A DNA stretch of 6,509 nt from Cloacimonetes bacterium UBA5553 (GTDB taxonomy: Bacteria; Cloacimonadota; Cloacimonadia; Cloacimonadales; Cloacimonadaceae). Positions 1-6,037 of this stretch are shown piece by piece. Location: the NCBI GenBank assembly GCA_002425825.1, contig DIMZ01000138.1, forward strand, positions 9,072-15,580. The letters are read 5' to 3'. Position 1 is the first letter of the stretch; every line of letters starts with the position of its first letter. A program made the position numbers and the translations under genes. The notes under the pieces were generated by a model. It searched no databases and was not told the DNA's origin. It worked only from the letters and a program-made list of their open reading frames with translations.

Positions 1-319
1 GATCGGCAAAGTCTAACAATGTGCGGGTGCCATACTTATTGTGACTGAAGTACTCGCTTCTTTTGATGCCAAAATCGTGCTTGGATGCAGCGCAGTGGAT
101 AATTAGCTCAATATTGGAGCTGTGCTTATGTATAAATGCTGTGTTTACACTATTTAAGTCCTTGGGATTTCTGATATCACCAAGCATTGACTCAGGGTGT
201 TTTTCAGCATCACAATGTTCGCTTAGGTCTATGCCAATTACGATGTGTCCGTCATTTTGTAGCTCCCACATTAGTTTGGAGCCGACAAATCCATTACTTC
301 CGGTAACAAGAATATTCAT
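1..319 (-). CDS. NAD-dependent epimerase/dehydratase family protein (extended SDR), 5' part only
   Basis: The ATG is at 319-317 and the frame stays open for 106 codons to the left edge, so the C-terminal two thirds are missing. The visible part is an N-terminal Rossmann fold. It begins MNILVTGSNGFVGSK with the TGxxGFxG dinucleotide-binding loop at residues 6-13. An acidic residue at the end of strand 2 (IDLS, D31) suits NAD(H) ribose binding. GDIRN at 47-51 and HCAA at 75-78 are usual cofactor contacts, and the HNKYGTRTLLDFA helix at 93-105 is typical of extended SDRs. The catalytic S/T-Y-x-x-K lies beyond the window. Family members convert nucleotide sugars by epimerisation, dehydration or reduction in the cytosol. 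The position at the end of a glycosyltransferase operon suggests it supplies or modifies a sugar for the same polysaccharide. The exact substrate cannot be told. It follows the GT2 stop by 11 nt. Confidence 0.9.
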   Translation of the reverse strand, partial: MNILVTGSNGFVGSKLMWELQNDGHIVIGIDLSEHCDAEKHPESMLGDIRNPKDLNSVNTAFIHKHSSNIELIIHCAASKHDFGIKRSEYFSHNKYGTRTLLDFAD

Positions 320-326
320 TTAGTTA

Positions 327-332
327 TCCTCT
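327..332 (-). promoter_or_regulatory. Ribosome binding site of the epimerase gene
   Basis: The mRNA reads AGAGGA, 7 nt before the ATG at 319. It overlaps the TAG stop codon (333-331) of the GT2 gene, so ribosomes ending the GT2 frame sit on the next initiation site. This suggests translational coupling and supports the chosen start. Confidence 0.7.
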
Positions 333-1470
333 ATCTAATGGGTTTCCACATACCGAAGTTTTTGTTTATCAGGAAGTTTTTGAAGGCTATGGCAGAAGAA
401 TATATCATCGCCACAAAATAACTTGGGATACCCGTTAAGGGGATGCGTTTTCCCATCGATTGCGAGACAAGGCCAAGCGTGCCAAGCAAGTAAAAAACAA
501 CCTGCATTACAAGAACTAGTATATAGAACCATGTATGCGTTAACAAAGCTGAAGAGACGAATCCTGTCAATACAAAAACAAAGAACAGCCAGCGTAAAAG
601 CTTATGTGATACAAGTAGAAAGCTTATCGCAGGGAAATGGAAGGGGTTCAAGAGAACAGCATTTCTTCGTAGGGCAAACCATTCTTGACTAATAATGCGA
701 ATCTTGCGGGAAACCTCTTCAGAGGCTTTTTGGGTTTCTTCCTCGCTAACAGTAGCAAGCGGTTCATAGGCTGCCAGGAAGCCGTGTTTTAAAACAATCA
801 GGGTACGCTCAAAGTCATCTACACTTTGCGGGTCAATTTCAGTAAACAAGTCTCTTTTTATTAAGAATATTGAGCCATTAGCACCAATGCTGGTTTTAAA
901 TCGGCTATCCATTTGTTTTAGAAAAGATTCGTATCGCCAGTATAGCCCCTCGCCAGATTGCATATCTCCTTTCTTATGCAGACGCAATTCGCCAGATACC
1001 AAGCCAATTCTTGTGTCAGACTGCATTCTTGCTACCAGCTTGGTTACAGCATCTGTAGCAAACATGCTGTTTGCATCGGTGGAAAGGACATAGTCACAAT
1101 TCAAGAATGGGAGCACCATGTTGTGCGCTGATTGCTTACCGCGGCGTGGTTTTTGGATAATTAACTCTATGTTACAGTCTGTATAACGGCTCACAATATC
1201 GCTTGTAGCATCAGTCGAATCATCTGATATCACAATCATCTTAATCTTATCTTTGGGGTAATCTAATGCAAGAAAGGACTCAATTTTCTCCCCTATTGCC
1301 TTTTCCTCGTTATAGGCTGCGCACAACACAATTATTGATGGTAATTGCTTTGGTTCGGGAATCACTGGCTTGGGTTTACATAAATTGATTATGTACAACA
1401 GCATGCCATAGCCCACTAAGTGATAAGCAAGAGCTAACCACGAAATCCAAAAGATGATCTGAATAGTCAT
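331..1470 (-). CDS. Membrane-bound family 2 glycosyltransferase
   Basis: This 379-residue protein has an N-terminal membrane segment (about 7-29), a cytosolic GT-A catalytic domain (about 43-270) and a C-terminal membrane region with three or four segments (about 280-363). Catalytic landmarks are the strand PSIIVLCAAYNEE (44-56), SDDSTD (82-87, nucleotide binding), STDAN at 130-134 in the DxD metal-site position, GANGSIFLIKR (196-206), and DDFE (218-221) where the catalytic base is expected. RKIRIISQEW (255-264) lies where processive synthases carry QxxRW, but the canonical motif is absent. The layout resembles cellulose-synthase-like single-domain GT2 proteins. The likely role is transfer of a sugar from a nucleotide donor to a lipid-linked acceptor at the inner face of the membrane. 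Substrate and linkage are unknown. Its ATG directly follows the stop of the preceding GT4 gene (TAAATG). Adding a polysaccharide side sugar and making a polymer alone are both possible; I favour the former. Confidence 0.9.
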   Translation of the reverse strand: MTIQIIFWISWLALAYHLVGYGMLLYIINLCKPKPVIPEPKQLPSIIVLCAAYNEEKAIGEKIESFLALDYPKDKIKMIVISDDSTDATSDIVSRYTDCNIELIIQKPRRGKQSAHNMVLPFLNCDYVLSTDANSMFATDAVTKLVARMQSDTRIGLVSGELRLHKKGDMQSGEGLYWRYESFLKQMDSRFKTSIGANGSIFLIKRDLFTEIDPQSVDDFERTLIVLKHGFLAAYEPLATVSEEETQKASEEVSRKIRIISQEWFALRRNAVLLNPFHFPAISFLLVSHKLLRWLFFVFVLTGFVSSALLTHTWFYILVLVMQVVFYLLGTLGLVSQSMGKRIPLTGIPSYFVAMIYSSAIAFKNFLINKNFGMWKPIR

Positions 1471-2607
1471 TTATTTACCTCTGTTAGTTTCAAACAGACT
1501 CTGATAAGCATTTAAGAGTGTATTTTGTTGAGATTCCCAACTATAATTATCCTGAACCAGTTTACGGCCAGCTTGCCCCATTCTGATAGCGTCTTGTGGG
1601 TCTAATAACAGCCCCGATATAGCGTTAGATATAGCTGACACATCCTCAGGATTAACACAAACTCCGCAGCCCTGCTGTTGGATGGTACTATTATACACGG
1701 GGAAGTCTGAGACAAGCACGCAAGTTGCTCCCGCCATATATTCGAAAACCTTTGTAGAAAGGCTGTTAATGTGGTTTGGTTCCGGCTTGAAAAGCATAAC
1801 ACCTATTAATGAGGATGAAATCAGGTTAACAGCTTCGTTTCTATTTATGTAACCGTACTCTTTCACTTTTGCCCAGGAAGGTAATTTGGTCAGCTCATCT
1901 CGGTAAGTGCTTGGCTCATAAGCACCAGCAAGATGCAGAGTGCAATCTATGCTTTCCAAGGCTTTTAACAGCTGGGTTATCCCTCTTTTCTCGGTAATGT
2001 TTCCAACATAGCATACACTCGCAGGCTGCTTATCTTGATCTTCTGATAATGCTGTAGCCCACTCGCTCTTCAGAGGGTAGTTACATACCACATACGTATT
2101 TGGGTTTATAGCTATAAATCGCTTGGCATGATGGTCGGTTACGGTAACAACAGCATCTAATCTTCTGGTAACGAAGCTCTCCAATCTGCTTATAGTTTCT
2201 GACATTAGCCACCTTGACCACTTAGGTAGATAGTCCTTGTGAAGAATATCGTCTCTATAGCACTCATGGGCATCGTAAACAACTTTTGCTCTTGTAACAA
2301 GCTTTAATAGCAAGCCAACGGGTAACAACTCAGGATCATGAAAGTGGTATATGTCCGAGCCTTTGGCCATAGCAGCAAATAGCAGTTTTACCGGTGCAAT
2401 CAGCATGCGCGTCAGGCGGCTTGAGAAATGCCCTAAATCCTGAATTGCAACACCTGACTTATACTCGTGTCCCTTACCATCGGCTACAATGAGATGAACC
2501 TTGTAACCGGCCTTGGCAAGGCTGATGCATTCTTTATAAAATACGCGAACATCATCGCGAATATGCACAGTGCTTAAGTGACAAACGCTTTTACTTGTTT
2601 TATCCAT
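1471..2607 (-). CDS. Family 4 glycosyltransferase (GT-B fold), second in the operon
   Basis: This is a 378-residue soluble or peripheral GT-B enzyme of normal family length. The N-terminal acceptor domain starts CHLSTVHIRDDVRVFYKE (9-26) and contains YHFHDPELLP (87-96) and VVYDAHE (109-115), hallmarks of a GT4 subgroup common in O-antigen and capsule loci. The C-terminal donor-binding domain begins at YVGNITEKRGI (200-210) and contains KVFEYMA (286-292), which includes the second Glu of the EX7E motif (E289). The first Glu position holds Asn (N281), and the usual small glycine-proline loop reads GATCVLVSDFP (293-303). It probably transfers a sugar from a nucleotide donor to the growing lipid-linked oligosaccharide on the cytosolic face, with retention of configuration as known for GT4. 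Donor and acceptor are not predictable. Its ATG lies inside the end of the preceding GT4 gene (8-bp overlap). Confidence 0.91.
   Translation of the reverse strand: MDKTSKSVCHLSTVHIRDDVRVFYKECISLAKAGYKVHLIVADGKGHEYKSGVAIQDLGHFSSRLTRMLIAPVKLLFAAMAKGSDIYHFHDPELLPVGLLLKLVTRAKVVYDAHECYRDDILHKDYLPKWSRWLMSETISRLESFVTRRLDAVVTVTDHHAKRFIAINPNTYVVCNYPLKSEWATALSEDQDKQPASVCYVGNITEKRGITQLLKALESIDCTLHLAGAYEPSTYRDELTKLPSWAKVKEYGYINRNEAVNLISSSLIGVMLFKPEPNHINSLSTKVFEYMAGATCVLVSDFPVYNSTIQQQGCGVCVNPEDVSAISNAISGLLLDPQDAIRMGQAGRKLVQDNYSWESQQNTLLNAYQSLFETNRGK
1477..1482 (-). promoter_or_regulatory. Ribosome binding site of the GT2 gene
   Basis: The mRNA reads AGAGGT, 6 nt before the ATG at 1470. The site is inside the last codons of the GT4 gene, whose TAA stop touches the ATG. 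It supports both the start choice and coupled translation. Confidence 0.7.
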
Positions 2608-3760
2608 GCAAGCAATCCTTATAGAGACTCACAGTCCGATTGGCAACGCTATCTAATGAAAACTTACTAAAGGCGTATTTCCTAAGCGACTCTGCATTGT
2701 ACTGATTCCACTTACTTAGTATTAGCATTATGCCTTTAGTAAGAGCATCTACGTCATTTGGCTTTACTAATATGCCAACTTCTTCGCTAATGATATCTTC
2801 AGCACCGCCATTATAAGTGCTTAACACGGGTAGTCCAGCAGCAAGGGCTTCTACCATCACAATGCCAAAACTCTCGATGAAACTGGGGTGAATCATAAAG
2901 TCATGCTGGCTCATTAGTGAAGCTACTTCATCGGCTTTCTTCTCGCCATGAAACTTAACATGGTTATCAATTCTCAAGCTTTCGCACATTGCCTCAAGAC
3001 TATTTCTTTCAATGCCATCGCCTACAATACCCAAATCTATGTTTATACCTCTTTGCTTCAACCTGGCTATTGCTTGCAGCAAGATATGTACCCCTTTATG
3101 TTTAACGAGGTATCCTACATATATTGCTCTTTGGGGAGCAGGTCTATTTTCCTTCAGTGAAAACCGGCTAAAGTCTACACCATTGGGAATTACAACTATA
3201 TTACTTGGCCTGTTTGTAAACTCATTTATGATGCCTTCGCTAAAGCTGGATACACAAATCACACGTGCCGCCTTCTGGTACGCATACAGCATTTGCTTTC
3301 CAATAAATGGCTTCTTCAGAAAATCGCGAAGCTTAGCTTGATGCTCAGTTATAACCAATGGTATCCCTGTTTGGCGCGAAACATATGCAGCGGCAATCCC
3401 ATCAGGAGTAGCGAAATTGGCATGTAATATGTCTGGATTCCACTCTTTGATAAGCCTGTTCACGCTTCTACGAATCAACCAGTATTCAAGCGTAGGGATA
3501 AGAGCTTGCATGATATTTCTTGGGATCATTATAAAACGTGGCCTGATAACGCTTATCTGTCTGTTCCCAATCATCACCACTTCTTCTTTCGGAAGCTTGA
3601 TTCCTTGTCTTTTACGCCATGAACTTAAAAAGAAAGGTACTGGTGCCACTACTATCACTTCAATTTCAGCAGGATACGCAGCAATGTTCTTAAGCACAAA
3701 GTTACCTTTATTGGGTTCTACAGGATTGGGAAAGATACTGTTAATAAATAAAACCTTCAC
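2600..3760 (-). CDS. Family 4 glycosyltransferase (GT-B fold), first in the operon, GTG start
   Basis: The 386-residue product is a textbook GT4 enzyme. The N-terminal domain starts VKVLFINSIFPNPVEPNKGN (V read as initiator Met) and includes DILHANFATPDG (110-121) and VITEH (136-140). VIPNGVD (190-196) marks the domain linker. YVGYLVKHKGV (214-224) and GDG (247-249) open the donor domain. HPSFIESFGIVMVEALAAGLP (291-311) holds a complete EX7E motif, E296 and E304, with the following glycine loop. This class transfers sugars from NDP donors to lipid-linked intermediates on the cytosolic face. The specific sugar is unknown. The start is the GTG at 3760-3758: an in-frame TAG (3763-3761) directly precedes it, and the next in-frame Met is residue 63, too late for the fold. 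The start overlaps the flippase TGA by 4 bp (GTGA), so it is probably translationally coupled. Homologues in many surface-glycan clusters have the same length. Confidence 0.93.
   Translation of the reverse strand: MKVLFINSIFPNPVEPNKGNFVLKNIAAYPAEIEVIVVAPVPFFLSSWRKRQGIKLPKEEVVMIGNRQISVIRPRFIMIPRNIMQALIPTLEYWLIRRSVNRLIKEWNPDILHANFATPDGIAAAYVSRQTGIPLVITEHQAKLRDFLKKPFIGKQMLYAYQKAARVICVSSFSEGIINEFTNRPSNIVVIPNGVDFSRFSLKENRPAPQRAIYVGYLVKHKGVHILLQAIARLKQRGINIDLGIVGDGIERNSLEAMCESLRIDNHVKFHGEKKADEVASLMSQHDFMIHPSFIESFGIVMVEALAAGLPVLSTYNGGAEDIISEEVGILVKPNDVDALTKGIMLILSKWNQYNAESLRKYAFSKFSLDSVANRTVSLYKDCLHG
2616..2620 (-). promoter_or_regulatory. Ribosome binding site of the second GT4 gene
   Basis: The mRNA reads AAGGA, 8 nt before the ATG at 2607. 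The site lies inside the 3' end of the first GT4 gene and fits the 8-bp gene overlap. Confidence 0.65.
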
Positions 3761-5094
3761 CTAAGTACCACTTCTTTGGCTTTCGTTAGTATTTCTTTCG
3801 TCATATCCACTAATTGCTCGAGGTCTCCTCTGCGCAAGATAAGCTGCTTGTAGCTCTGATCTTTGTTAGTGCCAAAATACCACAACATCAACACAATTAG
3901 CCACAGTGGATAAACAATGGACGAACTGATTGCAGCACCAAGCATGCCAATGCGTGGGATTAGGAAATAAGCAATAATGGTCTTTGCTGCTGTGCAAACT
4001 GCAGGTGCTAACACAGTGAACATAGGAAAGCCCTTGCTCCAAAGAAAGGTGTTAAACAATCCCCCCAGAGTTATGCCGAGAATAGCCGGGCTAAGGTAGA
4101 GGAATATGTAATACGCATCAATATATTCAGTTGAATAAAGCAACTTTATAACAGGCAGTCCAATCACTGCCATTCCTAATATGCAGACTATATCGAACAG
4201 CAGCATCACTACAAACACTTTGCGAAGAATCAACAAAGAAGCATTATCATTGCTAATAGCAGAAAACTTGTTGAGTAGCACAACACCAATCATCCCAGCA
4301 GTCATATTTACCATATCCAAGAAGTTTATGGCCAATGTATATACGCCCAACTGTGCGAAATCACCCAAATGCTTTAGAAGAATTACATCCACTCTAATCA
4401 TCAGAATCATCATGTATTCAGAAAGAAATGCCTTGTAGCCCAAAGAATAAGACTTGGATATGACCTTACGATCCCAGGCAAAGCGATACTTCAGCTTACT
4501 CACAATCCTAAAATGTAGATAAAGGCATACCAAAGCCATAATCGAAACATTTATCAAGTAGCTCCCTTCCATCCGGTAGTGAAGGGGGAGCAACCAAAAC
4601 ACGGGGATAATTACCAACATAAAGACTATGGATGGCAGAGTTAAGCTTAGAGCATAGTCCCCTACATGGTTTAATCCAATTAGTATAAATCGCTGCCTTG
4701 TGTATAATTGAAAAAGTGCAATATATGCAGCTAAAGCAAGTAGAATCCTGCCAGAATACCCACTGGCTTTGTCCCCGAACATCAAGAAGCCAAGTGAATG
4801 CATTAACAAGCCTGCTACAATGATGCTAATACCAAAGAAAACCAAAGTAAAGCTATACAAAACATTAGGATTTGCTTTGTCATGCTGAAGGCTGTAAACA
4901 AATGACTTTGAGATACCCAAATCAAGCAGCATCCAAACAATAGAATTTATGGTGAATAGATAAACATACATACCCCTAAGTTCGGGACCGAGGTATCTTG
5001 CAAGAAACCAGTTTATTACAAAAGCCGCTGCCATGGTAACAACTTGCCCGCTGGTTGTGAATGCTATGCTTTTCTTTAGGTTTATCTCGCTCAT
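3757..5094 (-). CDS. Wzx-like flippase, polysaccharide biosynthesis (PST/MOP) family
   Basis: This 445-residue, very hydrophobic protein has about 12 to 14 predicted membrane segments, among them roughly 12-32, 42-62, 80-105, 151-170, 178-196, 218-240, 292-317, 329-352, 359-379 and 383-408. Family features are the first-helix end and loop INWFLARYLGPELRGMY (27-43), the mid-protein helix with GYKAFLSEYMMILMIRVDV (219-237, including the conserved Arg-x-Asp), and a short charged C-terminal tail (410-445) rich in Lys and Glu. Wzx-type proteins translocate undecaprenyl-diphosphate-linked oligosaccharide repeat units from the cytosolic to the periplasmic leaflet of the inner membrane. The adjacent glycosyltransferases are the expected suppliers of its substrate. 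The ATG at 5094 lies 24 nt after the transporter stop with only a weak AGAG (5100-5097) close by. The stop overlaps the next gene. A non-glycan MATE role is unlikely given the neighbours. Confidence 0.92.
   Translation of the reverse strand: MSEINLKKSIAFTTSGQVVTMAAAFVINWFLARYLGPELRGMYVYLFTINSIVWMLLDLGISKSFVYSLQHDKANPNVLYSFTLVFFGISIIVAGLLMHSLGFLMFGDKASGYSGRILLALAAYIALFQLYTRQRFILIGLNHVGDYALSLTLPSIVFMLVIIPVFWLLPLHYRMEGSYLINVSIMALVCLYLHFRIVSKLKYRFAWDRKVISKSYSLGYKAFLSEYMMILMIRVDVILLKHLGDFAQLGVYTLAINFLDMVNMTAGMIGVVLLNKFSAISNDNASLLILRKVFVVMLLFDIVCILGMAVIGLPVIKLLYSTEYIDAYYIFLYLSPAILGITLGGLFNTFLWSKGFPMFTVLAPAVCTAAKTIIAYFLIPRIGMLGAAISSSIVYPLWLIVLMLWYFGTNKDQSYKQLILRRGDLEQLVDMTKEILTKAKEVVLR
4561..4591 (-). 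repeat. Imperfect inverted repeat (potential mRNA hairpin) inside the flippase gene
   Basis: On the plus strand GCTCCCTTC at 4561-4569 pairs with GAAGGGGGAGC at 4581-4591. This gives a 9-bp stem with a 2-nt bulge and an 11-nt loop. It lies within the coding sequence (flippase residues about 168-178) and has no U-tract, so it is not an obvious terminator. It may be chance. Confidence 0.35.
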
Positions 5095-5118
5095 GTCTCT
5101 ATAATTGATACAACTGAG

Positions 5119-6036
5119 TTAACTGGTCAGTGCCACTCTTGCTCTCGAAAGCAAGGATTTGCTGGTGTTCACAATAGCGATTCCAGCAACTACGAAGAGC
5201 ACGCCCACTAACTGAACCCAAGATAAAGTTTCTTTTAATAACAGGTACGCAAGCAGGTATGCAATTACTGGCTTTAAAAAGAAGTATGTAGAAGCTGTGC
5301 CGGCTTTTATCCGTTTCATACCTTGAAAGTACAGCAAATATGCTATACCGGTAATCACACATCCCAAGTAGCTCATAAGAATTATATTGCGAGCTGATAA
5401 ATGAAAGATTAGCTGGTTTCCTACTGCCAGGTTAATAGCCATAAGACACAATCCACCAACCAAAAATGAGATTGAATTAGTGAATGTGTTTCCATACTTA
5501 GAAACTGCTGATTTGGTTAACACCGTCCAAACACCAAAACTAATGGCTGCCAAAACTGCAAACACAATACCGAGTTTTACACTAGCGAAAGCATCGTTAG
5601 CAAAGTCATGCTCATAAAAGATTATTATTAATAAACCGACTATGCCTAGCACCATGCTTGCAATTTGCGTTTTACTGAGCTTCTCTTTTATTAGCAAGGC
5701 AGCAAAGAAGCTAACAAACACAGGATTAATACTGATTATTACTGCGCTCAATGACGCCTTGCCATAATATATGGATAATTGTAAAAGCAGCATACTGACA
5801 CACACGTTCAGGATACCCAAACTTCCTATGTGCAGTATGCTGCTTAGTTTTAAGTCTAACTTATCTGCCCTTACTTTGCTTATAGCGAATGGTAACAGCA
5901 CCAAACCACCTATCACAAATCTCCAAGCAGTTAAGGTGAAGGGATCTATCCCAACCCCAACCAGCTTTCCTGTGATCTCCAGGCTTGACCATATTACGAT
6001 CGCGAATAGGCAGAGCAAATGACTTCGTAAGTTCAA
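5119..6036 (-). CDS. EamA family transporter (drug/metabolite transporter superfamily), TTG start
   Basis: This 305-residue protein shows the ten-helix duplicated EamA architecture at full family length. Segments lie near 7-26, 33-51, 66-86, 93-114, 126-140, 154-171, 187-205, 216-237, 247-268 and 272-290. Both EamA repeats end with the typical proline-helix-KE pattern: SINPVFVSFFAALLIKEKLS (102-121) and KPVIAYLLAYLLLKETLS (255-272). Family members export or exchange small metabolites, amino acids, nucleotide sugars or lipid-linked sugars across the inner membrane. The substrate cannot be read from sequence. The start is the TTG at 6036-6034. An in-frame TGA at 6045-6043 excludes earlier starts other than AGT and AAT, and the next Met is residue 82, far inside the fold; TTG at codon 7 is a weaker option. 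The gene begins 1 nt after the stop of the surface-protein gene and is followed 24 nt later by the flippase, so it may share their transcript. No strong Shine-Dalgarno is seen. Confidence 0.92.
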   Translation of the reverse strand: MNLRSHLLCLFAIVIWSSLEITGKLVGVGIDPFTLTAWRFVIGGLVLLPFAISKVRADKLDLKLSSILHIGSLGILNVCVSMLLLQLSIYYGKASLSAVIISINPVFVSFFAALLIKEKLSKTQIASMVLGIVGLLIIIFYEHDFANDAFASVKLGIVFAVLAAISFGVWTVLTKSAVSKYGNTFTNSISFLVGGLCLMAINLAVGNQLIFHLSARNIILMSYLGCVITGIAYLLYFQGMKRIKAGTASTYFFLKPVIAYLLAYLLLKETLSWVQLVGVLFVVAGIAIVNTSKSLLSRARVALTS

Positions 6037-6037
6037 A

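Noticed and set aside
63..323. Plus-strand open frame of 86 codons at the left end
   Set aside because: The minus strand here encodes a clear SDR Rossmann fold with its NAD-binding glycine motif. The plus-strand product is Cys/Ser-rich, without family features.
335..532. Minus-strand 65-codon frame inside the 3' end of the GT2 gene
   Set aside because: The GT2 frame continues intact through its last membrane segment. The alternative frame is not needed to explain anything and has no recognisable features.
1069..1083. Apparent degenerate metal site (STDAN) in the GT2 enzyme
   Set aside because: D-A-N at the DxD position is common in this cellulose-synthase-like GT2 subgroup, so it is not evidence of inactivation.
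3417..3764. Plus-strand open frame of 115 codons opposite the first GT4 gene
   Set aside because: It lies entirely antisense to a strongly supported GT4 gene apart from a few bases, has no recognisable domain, and looks like a by-product of that gene's codon pattern. The same holds for the plus-strand frame at 3012-3341.
5099..5362. Minus-strand 87-codon frame overlapping the end of the EamA gene
   Set aside because: It is out of frame within a conserved transporter whose final helix and stop are intact. The product shows no domain and is probably a shadow.
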